DNA of 64,000 nt from Rhynochetos jubatus (lineage: Eukaryota > Chordata > Aves > Eurypygiformes > Rhynochetidae), in assembly GCA_027574665.1 (NCBI GenBank), contig CM050648.1, positions 40,518,700-40,582,699 of the forward strand, read 5' to 3'. Positions 27,801-37,600 of this stretch are shown in pieces. A model generated the notes under the pieces. That model was not told where the DNA came from. It made no database searches and saw only the letters and a program-made list of their open reading frames with translations. Each line of letters opens with the position of its first letter. Position 1 is the first letter of the stretch. Both the position numbers and the translations under genes were made by a program.

Positions 27801-29924
27801 AGCAGAGGACTACAGAACAGGTAGTCAAGTCTTGTTACAGGTTAGGTTAGAAAGGGGAACTGCAGAGAAGAGAATGACAAGAATAAAAATCTTTTAAGAA
27901 ACTTTGAAAACCTAATCTTCTCTTAGATAAAACAGTTGAATGTATGAAGGGGAAATGTCTAAGTCAGTAAGCATAAAAGCTAAAAAGTATCCCGTTGAAG
28001 TTGCAAAATAAACAAATAATAATGAAAAAAAAAACCAGTGGAAATTAGTCATTCCCTTTCTCAATAATAAATAGAACAATGTGCTATTTACCTGTCTATA
28101 AAAAAATTAAATATATAAATAGATAGGTTTTCCCCATGTATTATATCTGAAAGGTTGGCAAATAGGGAGTAGATGGTTCTGGTACCTTGAAATATCATGG
28201 TATGGCAAATTTCCTGTGCTATTTATTATAAAACAGTTGCTGTGAATTTTCTGGCAAATACCAGCACCATCCTGATGCTGGATGGTTTTGTTAGGAAATC
28301 ATCCCAGAAGTTTTTTTTCTTTCCCTTTTGAACTGCTTACTTTTTTTTAGAATCTATTACGAGGATTGTGCAATGCTTTTGTCTGACTAGATCTGACAAA
28401 CAGCTGGGCTGCGTGGCAAATACAGCAAGGATGAATAGCTGAGGTGGGTAGGAGGAAATCTTTAAAGGTTAATGCAAAATATATGCAGAAGTTTTATGAG
28501 CTAGACCTTTTAAATACCATTGCTCTTTAAACAGTTATGGCATAAGAATACTTCCTACAGCAAGCATAACATAAAAAAAAGGAAATATATTAAGCCATTG
28601 AGTAACATTTCCCAGCATGTTAGAGATATGTATGGCAGAACCTTGGCTTGTCTCACTCTCCTCCAAATGTATGTGGAGAGCTGGATGAGCTGTAAATGCA
28701 GTCATACCACCACTGTTTTACCAGAAAAAAAAATTACATGGTCAGTTTCTGTTCTAGCTAAACAAGTTTAGATGGATGAAAATCTTGACCAAGAGCAGTT
28801 AACTTTCATCAGAGCATACAAATTACAGAGGGGCTACTTCTAGGTCACTGATTGTTAACAGCTAGGCAACCTCTGAGGAAATGCCCCCTCAAAAAGCAGT
28901 ATTTTTCACAAAGGCAAACTGATAAATAGCAAGAGAGTGAATTTTTTTCCTTTTTGTTGAATATCATAGTAAACTCTTTTCCTTAAGGAAGAACACTAGC
29001 ACATTGCCATTGATCAGACACATACTGGCGTATTTGTATATGCATATGTATATGCTGATGTCTGGGAGCCACGCTTTGTTGGTAACAGTCTTAGTCTTTG
29101 CGTTTACAGAGCACTCTTCAACTTAATCATTAATTAGTCTTCACTTAAGATCAACCAATGAATTTCTCAAACATCTCAGTTAATATTTTTATGCCCATTC
29201 TGCAGATCAGTTCAGTGATGCATGTTGGTGTCACATGCAAAGGTCATGCACTGTCAGAACACTCGTGAGTCCCAACTTCTCTGGACCACTGAACAACAGC
29301 CTGACAATGTAAAGTGCCCTGTAGACAGAAAGTCTATTGCATCAACAAGATGACCAGTGATGACCAACAAGTCTAACTGAAAGAAAAGGCTATTATAGAT
29401 GTTTTTTCCTTACTTTACTGAGTTGTCAAAGTGAATCACACATTCTTTTAAAAGGATATAAACCTAACCGATCAGCTCTAAGAGGCATTGGCTAAACCCT
29501 TTCCTTGTGATTTCCTTTAGAAAGCCTGATTTCCATTAAATATTAATATTTTTACAGTAACTTCCCACTCAGTTCTGAATGGGAGGCATGTGTGGTAAGT
29601 GTGTTAGCCTTCGGCAAATGTTGACTTCTTAAGTATCTTCTTCAGCTGCCAAACAATAGCTTATGTTACAATATGAAAGTAATTTAATTATGTTGAAAAG
29701 CAAGGAATTTAGATGTAATTCTTTGTACGTGTGAACAGGATTCCTATAATCAATTAAGTGTTAAAGTAAATATATTTAGAAACTACTGAAGGTAGGCAGG
29801 CTTCATTTAACTTATTTTAAACAATGCAAAAAAGAGATTCTGTACAGTTTTCCTGTATATCTAGATATATGTTCATACACTGTATGAACACACTGATTTT
29901 CTTTTAACATTTAGGGTTATTTAG
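24818..29924. other. Unique noncoding DNA with a modest GC-rich pocket at 25440-25700
   Basis: No exon can be supported. A perfect minus-strand donor (CACAG before GTAAGA) lies at 25487-25492, but the frames leading to it are stopped or do not look like protein. A strong plus-strand acceptor (TTTTTCTCCCCAG) ends at 26338, but no donor follows the open frame. The purine-rich block at 27060-28000 was not matched to any repeat I know. Confidence 0.5.
29870..29890. repeat. Short perfect hairpin
   Basis: TGTTCATAC and GTATGAACA form a 9-bp stem around a 3-base loop. Short enough to be chance in AT-rich DNA. Confidence 0.6.
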
Positions 29925-30120
29925 CTAACAAATTAATTCAACACAATGAATTCATGCTGCACAACACCATGGAAATAGAGTATTTACATATGCTAATGAC
30001 TTCCAATTAAGAAACATGCAAATAATTGTGAGAAAGCAAAATTAAAACACTGTGCTAATAACCTGACAATTACAAGAAAAACTGTATTATGCAAGATTGC
30101 ATACATAATTGCACACACAA
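29925..30120. promoter_or_regulatory. Candidate conserved enhancer: homeodomain/POU motif cluster
   Basis: Within about 200 bases there are AATTAATT (29931-29938), a TATGCTAATGA element near 29990-30000, CAATTAAG (30004-30011), a perfect octamer ATGCAAAT (30016-30023), TAATTG just after it, and TGCAAGATTGCA (30090-30101), which resembles a C/EBP palindrome. Octamer and TAAT-core sites clustered like this are typical of vertebrate developmental enhancers. AT-rich DNA yields such sites by chance, and conservation cannot be tested here, so this is inference. Confidence 0.3.
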
Positions 30121-30850
30121 GGTCTATTTGTCTACAAGGGTAGCTAACACAAAATGTATACCAAATTATCACTTACTACAGCCCTTGACAGACTTCTTGC
30201 TGTAGGACTACAGCCCTTTTCAGTGCAAGGTGAAGTGCTGGGGTACCACATGGGGGTCAGTGAAAGAGGCAGGAGAAGTATCAGGTCAGGAAATTTATCA
30301 TTATGATGATCTTTCACAGCTCACACTTCGGTGTAAGAAAGAAGTGGGAAGTGGGACTGAAGATGGGTTTTTTAGCTGTTTAACTAAGATAAGCTAAGCA
30401 GAGCAACAGCAGCTGCTTGGTGGCTTGTGGTGATTAAGGATTTTCCCTTTCACAGAAAAAAAACAATTTCCTTCCACTAGAAGATCATCATTTCAGAACT
30501 TGGTTTTAATTCAAATTATGATGGACTGTGGAAATTTAAAATGCCTCAGTAGAAAGTAATTTTGAAAATAGAAATTCTGTTTTGAAAAGTCAAAATGTTT
30601 CCTTTAACAAGGTAGAAATTTGTTTCAGTATTGCCACAACATTATAGTACTTTGTGGACTGATAGTATATTACTACTGCTATAGATGAACGTAAGATGAT
30701 TACTTAGCTATAAGACCTACATTATATAAAGTGAGGAAGTCATTCTTACATTTCCCAAGGGAAAATTTTCACTCCTATTGTAACAAAAAAGCAAATACTT
30801 TAGAAGTGAACACCCCCCAACGAAAACCTTAGTTCCTTTCCTTATCTTAC
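30121..30850. other. Unique noncoding DNA, downstream intron side of the exon candidate
   Basis: No repeat or exon was recognised. If the adjacent minus-strand exon is real, this is the start of its downstream intron, which opens with GTAAGA at 30845-30850 on the minus strand. Confidence 0.4.
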
Positions 30851-31019
30851 CTGACAGGAATTTGGTTGCTATCTGCATGTAATCCAGGGAGACATCTTTT
30901 TCAGCACACACATTCCCAAGAATCATCACACTGACTTCTCTGTGCTTTTCCTGTCTCAAAGCGCCAGTGATCTCTTTGAGTTCCAGCTTTGCCCGACAGG
31001 CACTGAGGTAAGGAGGCTT
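30851..31019 (-). CDS. Candidate internal coding exon of an unrecognised protein
   Basis: On the minus strand a pyrimidine-rich acceptor (TTTGTACCTCTGTTCCTTCAG) ends at 31020. It is followed by an open frame that runs to a near-ideal donor, CTGTCAG before GTAAGATAAGG, at 30850/30851. The segment is 169 nt and encodes about 56 residues, starting in phase 0 and ending in phase 1. The translation begins KPPYLSACRAKLELKEITGA and ends with KDVSLDYMQIATKFLS. It is mixed-polarity, helix-like and not low-complexity, unlike nearly all other open frames here. The frame stays open upstream, so two longer forms are possible: acceptor after CACAG (exon to 31057) or after GTCTAG (exon to 31136, 286 nt, about 95 residues, adding RPMMMLAKVSMSLTQHAIAF). 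The 31020 acceptor is the best-looking. I do not recognise the protein and assign no function. It could also be a decayed exon or a chance frame. The opposite-strand frame at 30942-31337 is its shadow. Confidence 0.45.
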
Positions 31020-31136
31020 CTGAAGGAACAGAGGTACAAATTCTTGCATGATACTAACTGTGAAGGCTATAGCATGCTGAGTCAAAGACATGCTCACCTT
31101 TGCCAGCATCATCATTGGCCGTGTATTTCTTGCGCT

Positions 31137-32886
31137 CTAGACATTAAGGCAACTTCGCTACTAACGGTAGGGGTGAACCAATGCAGGAAGAGGAAAACTG
31201 CTTTTTCATACCACTTCTGTTATTTTGATTCAGTTTTCATAGTTTGTGTTTATGACACCATTAAACCTGTCGGTCTTTATAGATATTTAGGACTTGATTA
31301 CTTCAATGTGTGGGACTCATCTTTGCATCGGCATTGACAGATTCTAACCCTACATCATATTTTATTTGCTAAAAAATAATTTTTAAGCCTACAGTAAACA
31401 TATACCGTTTCCTCAACAGGTCATTTAAGAAACTCCTTAACGGTAACACTGAGAATATAGAAATAGAGTCGAATCTAGTTTTACATATCACCTTTCAGAC
31501 TTCAGGAACTTCAAATGTATTTGCATTTGGTAATGATGATGGCAGTGGTGACTGTGACTGACATTCCAGTTGGTGGGCACCTTAGCTTCTGTAACATCTT
31601 GAATGTTAACACTTTCCTTTAGAGAGGGAACATTCATTCCCACTGGGGTTTAAAAATTGGCAAATCACATATTTCACAGCAGGTCAGTTCATTTTTACAC
31701 AGGTTTAGTAGCTAGCAGTGTTAGGGTTCTTCCTTAACAAATGGTGCTTAACACCTCTGTGGAGATTTCTATACAAGACATGGAAAAGGCCGGAGGAATA
31801 GACGTAACACTAAGACTCTACTACACTTTAATCTCACTACAAGAAGAAGGAAGATGTGCCTTTAATATGAATGCTTACAACCATAACCCTGGCACCTCTT
31901 ATGACAGGTAAAAAAAATGAAAATCAATACTGGTTTATATCATTACCTTGGCCTGGGCAAACATCTGTTGGCATTACTTGAAGCTGTGGTCACTGAAAAA
32001 CAAATCTATCCTGAATTAGTGATGGGCAGTCTTCAAAAGGTTCAGAGTTCTGGTTTGATTCAGATAAGATTATCCAAAGTTTATCCAATCCTCAAGTTGG
32101 CAAAACTGAGCTGAAAATAACACAAGAGCATGCTTTCTGGTGAGATTTATAGTACTTTTGTTTCCAGCTGAAATTACTGCAAACCAGCCTCTTGCACTGA
32201 ATTTCTACACTTTCATTCAGTTTAGAACAAAGGAAATATTTCAGAACACTGCATGAGTGACAAGTTTTAACTATCCAAACAGCTACCATTAACCTATCAG
32301 GAAACAAACAATATGTCCTGCAAATCTGAACAAAATTAATCAATAGATACAAGCAATAATGCTCACAGCTGATGAAAAACAATGCAGACAACAAGAAATA
32401 CTCATAAAACAACTTTGATAGAAATTTTATGTTTACTAATAAATGTGAGAAAACTTCACAACCTTTTATTTACCCAACTGTGAACAGCAAATGTGACTGT
32501 AGAAAGTCCTAAACCCCTCACCCACTCAGGGAAGACTGTTTTGGTGTTTAGAGCAACAGTTTGAGAGATGACTGCAGTTTTTGACCATGGCTGAGGTAAC
32601 TCTAAAATAGTCTTGGTACAGACATCATGTCGCTGGAAATGCATTAACGTCATCGCTGGCCCAGACTATGGGGCTCTGAGAAAGTACTAGGTAATTTGAT
32701 GTTGATGGTCCTGTGGCTACAGCAGCAACCTCTGAACAAACCTGTCTCATACTACCTCATGACATTAAATGAGTTTTAATCCACAGAAATAAGCTATTAG
32801 CTATTGTATGGCAAGTAGGGTTAGGTTAGGCATGTGATAGGGTTTCATAAGAAAGAAACTTGGCCTTTTTGGAAATTTTGGAAAGT
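31137..32886. other. Unique noncoding DNA
   Basis: No exon or transposon recognised. The 106-codon minus-strand frame at 32092-32412 is Cys/Phe/Leu-rich and AT-driven, without splice context. This would be the upstream intron if the exon candidate is real. Confidence 0.5.
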
Positions 32887-32931
32887 CTTGGTCCAAAGTC
32901 CACTGAAATCAGTGGAAGCCTTTCTATAGAC
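32887..32931. repeat. Probable ancient amniote palindromic repeat fragment
   Basis: GGTCCAAAGTCCACTGAAAT followed by CAGTGGAAGCCTTTCTAT resembles half of a widespread old repeat in turtles, crocodilians and birds, whose core is like CCAAAGCCCATTGAAGTCAA and its inverted copy. The core here (32900-32915) is itself a short palindrome. Recognition is from memory of the family and needs a repeat-library match. Confidence 0.4.
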
Positions 32932-33101
32932 ATATGGTATCACTGCTGCAAGAGGTCTATATGAAGAGCCAGTTTTGTCAGTAGCTCATGCTGTTTCTTG
33001 AACCAGGTTTCTTGGGGTGCAGGTTCACTAATTTTTTTTCCCTTTTTAATTGTAACCCAGGAGTGATTCAGTTTCTAAAAGGGAAATGTTGACATATTTT
33101 G

Positions 33102-33116
33102 TTTTTTTTTTTTTTT
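33102..33116. repeat. T homopolymer (15)
   Basis: Uninterrupted T run 41 bases before the outer LTR insertion. Confidence 0.95.
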
Positions 33117-33152
33117 AACTAAAGGGATAGTTCTATTATATATTAGGTATGG

Positions 33153-33157
33153 GTCAC
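33153..33157 (+). repeat. Target-site duplication of outer LTR, left copy
   Basis: GTCAC, identical to 34605-34609 on the far side of the LTR. A 5-bp duplication fits ERVL-type integration. Confidence 0.9.
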
Positions 33158-33471
33158 TGTGCTGGTTTTGGTTGTGATAGAATTAATTTTCACAGTAGCT
33201 ACTATGGGGCTATGTTTTGTATTTGTGCTGAACTCAGCATTGATAACACAGTGATGTTTTTGTTATTGCTAAGCAGTGCTTACACAGAGTCAAGGCCTTT
33301 TCTGCCTCTCACACCACCCCACCAGCGAGTAGGCTAGGGGTGCACAAGGAACTGGGAGGTGACACAGCTGGGAGAGCTGACCCCAGGTGACCAAACAGAT
33401 ATTCTGTACGATATCATAGAATATCTCCCCAATCCTTGATGTCATAGAATCATATGACATCATGCTCATCA

Positions 33472-33477
33472 TATAAA
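33472..33477 (+). promoter_or_regulatory. LTR TATA box
   Basis: TATAAA followed by GCTGAAGGAAGAAG is in the usual promoter position of this LTR family. It lies about 35 bases upstream of where the nested LTR landed, so the nested copy separates promoter and polyadenylation signal. Confidence 0.65.
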
Positions 33478-33502
33478 GCTGAAGGAAGAAGAAGGAAGGG
33501 GG

Positions 33503-33507
33503 GACAT
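33503..33507 (+). repeat. Target-site duplication of nested LTR, left copy
   Basis: GACAT, identical to 34316-34320 immediately after the nested LTR. Confidence 0.9.
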
Positions 33508-34315
33508 TGTGCTGGTTTCAGGTAGGAAAGAGTTAACTCTCTTTACCATGGCTGCTATGAAGCTGTGTTCCTGGATCCTGAGAGAAGTACTGATAAGGTC
33601 TTAGGTGGTGCAGGGGAATGCCTGCACTGAATTCAAGGTCTTTCTCTGCTTCTGATACTGCAGCTGCTTTCCCAGCTCTCGCTGTCTCGCAGTGTAGGGT
33701 ACACACAGTCCAGACAGCTGACCCAAAATGACCAAGGAAGTATTTCATTCCATAGCATGTCATGCTGGGGGCATAGACAGGGACGGGTTCCAGGTGCTAT
33801 TACTCTCTTACTCTCTGGCTCTTTTACTTCCATATACTTGCCAGCATTCTCCCTGACTCCTTCGTTAGCTGCTTTGCTAATCCCTGTGCTGGCTTGTTTG
33901 TGAGGGAGTTGGTGGGTTTCCTTAGTTTTTCCAGTCATGCTGTCGCTGATGGGTTCACTTGGAATCTGCTGTGACGGCTCTCAGGCTCTGGCCCTTGGGC
34001 TGCATCTCTCAGGCTCTCTGGCTCTGACTCTCACTTCTCAGCACTTGGTTGTGCATTGATCAATGGGTAGTGAGTAACTGTGTCGTAATTGTATCATGTT
34101 GCAACATATGTTTTATTTTCTATTATTTTAATTACTTATTAATAGTAGTATTTGTATAAATTAATGTATATTCAATTAGTAAATAGTTCTTATCTCAATT
34201 TTATGAGCCTCCTTATTTCTTTTTCCTCCTATTCTTCCCCTCCACTGGAGGACGAGAGGGGGCATCTGTGAGAGCGGCTTTGTGGTATTTTGCTAGCTGG
34301 AGTTAAACCACAACA
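33508..34315 (+). mobile_element. Second solo LTR nested inside the outer LTR
   Basis: It starts TGTGCTGGTTTCAGGTAGGA and ends GGAGTTAAACCACAACA, and is 808 bases long. It is flanked by perfect GACAT duplications, so it is a bona fide insertion and not a rearranged part of the outer LTR. Termini and general plan resemble the ERVL LTRs in this window (a GACAGCTGACCCAAAATGACC block, a CATGTCATGCTGG block), but most of the middle differs, so it belongs to another subfamily. A C/T-rich part near 33980-34040 repeats CTCAGGCTCT-type motifs. Open frames on its minus strand (33533-33938) are by-products. It is necessarily younger than its host LTR. Confidence 0.93.
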
Positions 34316-34320
34316 GACAT
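34316..34320 (+). repeat. Target-site duplication of nested LTR, right copy
   Basis: GACAT, matching 33503-33507. Confidence 0.9.
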
Positions 34321-34473
34321 GCAGAGTAATGGCGTTTGTCTTCCCAAGTAAGCATTACACGTGATGGAGCCCTGTTTTTGTGGAGATGGCTGAAACCCTT
34401 AATTCTACTGACAGGAAGTAGTCTATGAGTTCATTGTTTTGTTTTGCTTGTGTGCAGGGGTTTTACTTTCCCT

Positions 34474-34479
34474 ATTAAA
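34474..34479 (+). promoter_or_regulatory. Outer LTR polyadenylation signal (ATTAAA)
   Basis: ATTAAA in the same sequence context as at 15367-15372, about 125 bases before the LTR end. Confidence 0.6.
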
Positions 34480-34604
34480 CTGTTTTTATCTCAACCCACG
34501 GGTTATCTCATTTTTACTCTTCCTATTCTCTCCCATCCCACCATTGGGCTAGTGAGCAAGCAGCTGTGTGGGGCTTAGTTGCTGGCTAGGGTTAAATCAC
34601 AACA

Positions 34605-34609
34605 GTCAC
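34605..34609 (+). repeat. Target-site duplication of outer LTR, right copy
   Basis: GTCAC, matching 33153-33157. Confidence 0.9.
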
Positions 34610-37600
34610 ACGTCAAAAAACTTAGCTGATCTGAGTGTAGGTATCATTATGTTTATTCCTCTTAGAAGTTTTCTACTTTCCTGTCTTTGCTTTTTTCCTC
34701 CCTACAGCATCCAAATTTTATTGTATGTCATTCACAATTATTTCTGTGTCTTTCTTTTCTCTCATTCTGACTTGCTGATTTTTTCAGTCTTAAGCAGAAT
34801 GTGAACTCTACAAGTCTCACAGCAGTCTCCTGCTCTTGGTCAGCCAGTAGAAGAGGTCTCTGAAGACTGGATAAAATTGAACAACTGAACAACTCCCCAT
34901 TACATACCATCTGACCACCTAACAGGTTGAAAGAAGAGGCAACACGAACAACAGAAACCAGAATGCTTAAGCACAGTGTTGTAAAAATTGCTGCTCCCAG
35001 ACCATATCTCTTTAAGAAAAAAATGAAGTGATATTTCTAAGTGTCCACCACTGATACATATCTGAGTAGAAAATATGAAATCAAAAAGAAGGTTTCATGA
35101 TCCAGTGTTTACGGTTTTCTTTCCATGTAGTGGCTTACTAATGTGGGAAAGTAGATGTGCATGGTGTTTGACAGGCAGACAGGGGAGAAACTACATGAAC
35201 CAAAGGATTTGCAGTCTACAGACCACTTGTGTGATTAGAGCTGTTTGAGGAAATCTCTACAGCCATTCGGAGCCTCCTGGTACCAGCTGTGCTCGCTACA
35301 GAGCACAGACATTTGATTTCAGTGTATGAGACAGAGAAGACAAACTGTAAATGGAAGATGTAGTGGATGGATGTCACTAAATGTAGCAATTTCATAAGAT
35401 GGTCAGTCTAAGGAAATGCATAACCATGTATCAGACACATGCAAGGACCACTCTCATTCGATCTAATGTTTTCATTTCTTTGATTATTTCCTTAAGTGCT
35501 TTTTTAATATTCATTTTTTTATTTTCTTTTTTTCCCACTTAAATGAAAGCTGAATGAAAGGTTGGTGATGTGTGGGAGGAGAGCAGGGGCTGGCAGATTG
35601 TGTTCAGCATCCTTCACATTCCCTTATTAGTTTAGTCAGACACATTAGTTCACATTATGAGAAACAGATGAGATACTGCTAAAACATACATTATGAGAAG
35701 CATTACGAGAAGCTGCTAAGCACACATCTAAATAATGTTAAACCAACAGCGACTCCAGCTGAGGGCCAGCTGACTCACCAGGATCTGTAAATCTGAGCTT
35801 CACAGCACTCACACAGTATGCATATTCCAGCTAACCATTGGACAGGTTGAGTTGTAATGCTGAGTAATGATTGCATAAATCCTGTGTGGGAGAGATGGAG
35901 GGCAAGAAATAGAGGTGGTACCACTGCAGTGAAAGGAACTGGTGATAGCATTCACTTTGTCTATGTTATACCTGTTTTCCTGCACAATGTACAACTTTCA
36001 GCTACTCCAGATGGGTGAATTACATCACTTTCCACATGCTTTTATTCTCCTTGAGTTTTCTTCTTGTGTTGCAGAAAGGTCAGTTTATGTACTGTGCAAG
36101 ACAATCAGATAGAATGTGTCAAGTGTAATGAAGTTCTAAGGAAATAAAAAGGGGTATTTCATAGAATCATCCACAGAAAGTCATCTGTGGCTTGGCTGAA
36201 CCTTTAGAATAAACACTTGTGGTTGCATGACTCGTCTTTGTTTTGAGCTGACCTGTGGAAGGCATCAGCAGGACTGGTATGATATTCAGCTCTGCTAATA
36301 TTTTGACTATTTCAGTTATCCTAGCTTGATGATCAGTTCTCAGCAGAATGAAAAATGCAGTGCCTGTGTGAGATAAGGTCACTCCATGTCACCCAGAATG
36401 ATTTTTCCATAAAAGTCTTTTCTTACACTGTGATTCAGCACCTCAAGCATCTCCAACTCTTTGAGTATCTTTAGGTAATAAATTTTGCAAACCTTTCAAG
36501 TAGGTTGGCTCAGATCTGTGTGTAATGCTGCAAAAAACCCCAACAAGTTGCTTCTCTTCACACAGGCATATTCATGCCAACAGTTTGATTTCTAGGAAAA
36601 TTCTGTCTCTTGTAAGACAGACTTACACACATTTTGCTTTTGCTGTTCCACAGAAATTCACCTATGGCATATTTTAACTGTGGGGATTTTTTTTTGTTTT
36701 GGTTTGGTTTTTTTTAAGGCTGACAGGCAAAATCTTTGATTTGATTTGTCCTTATTAGATATTTTGAAATGTCAATAATTGTGTGATAACCATTGCCAAT
36801 AAAGACTAAAATGCTATATTACATTTTCCCTGTAAATGAATGTATAGTCTCTGGTAGCAAATGCTGGGTTTTTAATAATTACTGAAGAGAGACAAATAAT
36901 TCCTAATAAACAATGTACACAATGCAGTAGACAAGTCCCCCAACAGGATGCCAATAATTCTGAGTGTATGTTATGTGTGAAATCAGGTATCTTCCTCTTC
37001 CAAAGCAACCAGAATTAGAAAGCAATACAGGGTCACCATCCTCCTGGTTTTGGCCCCCTCATCATTCAAGTCCACGTGATTGTGTTCTTACATGTGATAC
37101 CTCACTGCCTACCAGTGAGGCCTTTACAAGGCCTTGTGGCATTCTGCCAACTGTCTGTCTTACAAACTTCTCCATTGTTGCTGTGTTGTGCCTTGATTTC
37201 ACATGCCTAAGATCCTCCTGGTTTTCGCTTGCTGCTGGTGGAAGAGCTTTCCCTCTTACTGTATCCAGCCATGGATTTCAGACTGTAGCTGGGTTCTGTT
37301 AGCATACTGGCTTCACAGGTTTGAACTACATGCAACAGATCACACTCCAAAACAGGAAATGTTTCTTAAGCCTGAGTTCTCGTAACATAAATGGTTAGCA
37401 TAGTTGTACCATGTTCTTTAGGTGAGGAGTCCTGTCCCGTGAATTTTTCCCAACATACTCAGATTTCTTAACTTCCTAGGATCCCTCCGTGGATGGATGA
37501 AGTTCATTATTTTTGCATTCTTTGTTTAGGCTCATGAACATAGTATGGACTGGCATTTGCTGCTCTGTGTCTAAAATACATTGTGCATCAAATCACAGGT

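Larger units (their letters stand above)
33158..34604 (+). mobile_element. ERVL-type solo LTR, interrupted by a second LTR
   Basis: The left part, 33158-33507, starts TGTGCTGGTTTTGGTTGTGA and runs through the family's promoter region (TATAAA at 33472-33477). The right part, about 34321-34604, resumes at the GTCTTCCCAAGTAAGC block, contains the ATTAAA signal at 34474-34479 and ends GTTAAATCACAACA. Taken together, the two parts are about 630 bases, a little longer than the related LTR at 14917-15497. The excess is partly a local insertion near 33415-33450 in which a CATAGAAT motif is repeated. Perfect 5-bp GTCAC duplications flank the whole, which shows a single integration later reduced to a solo LTR. 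No viral genes remain. Confidence 0.95.

Noticed and set aside
30942-31337. 131-codon plus-strand open frame
   Set aside because: Opposite-strand shadow of the minus-strand exon candidate at 30851-31136.
32818-32832. TAGGGTTAGGTTAGG as interstitial telomere repeat
   Set aside because: Only about two imperfect units; not a TTAGGG array.
33533-33938. Two minus-strand open frames of 76 and 101 codons
   Set aside because: They lie wholly inside the nested LTR, which is noncoding.
36160-36175. TTTCATAGAATCATCC, like the tip of a CR1 tail
   Set aside because: Only the CATAGAATCAT motif matches; the GGTT-GGAAGGGACC core that should follow is absent.
36964-37302. 112-codon plus-strand open frame
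   Set aside because: Ser/Pro/Cys-rich with no domain; a second overlapping frame is also open; no splice signals.
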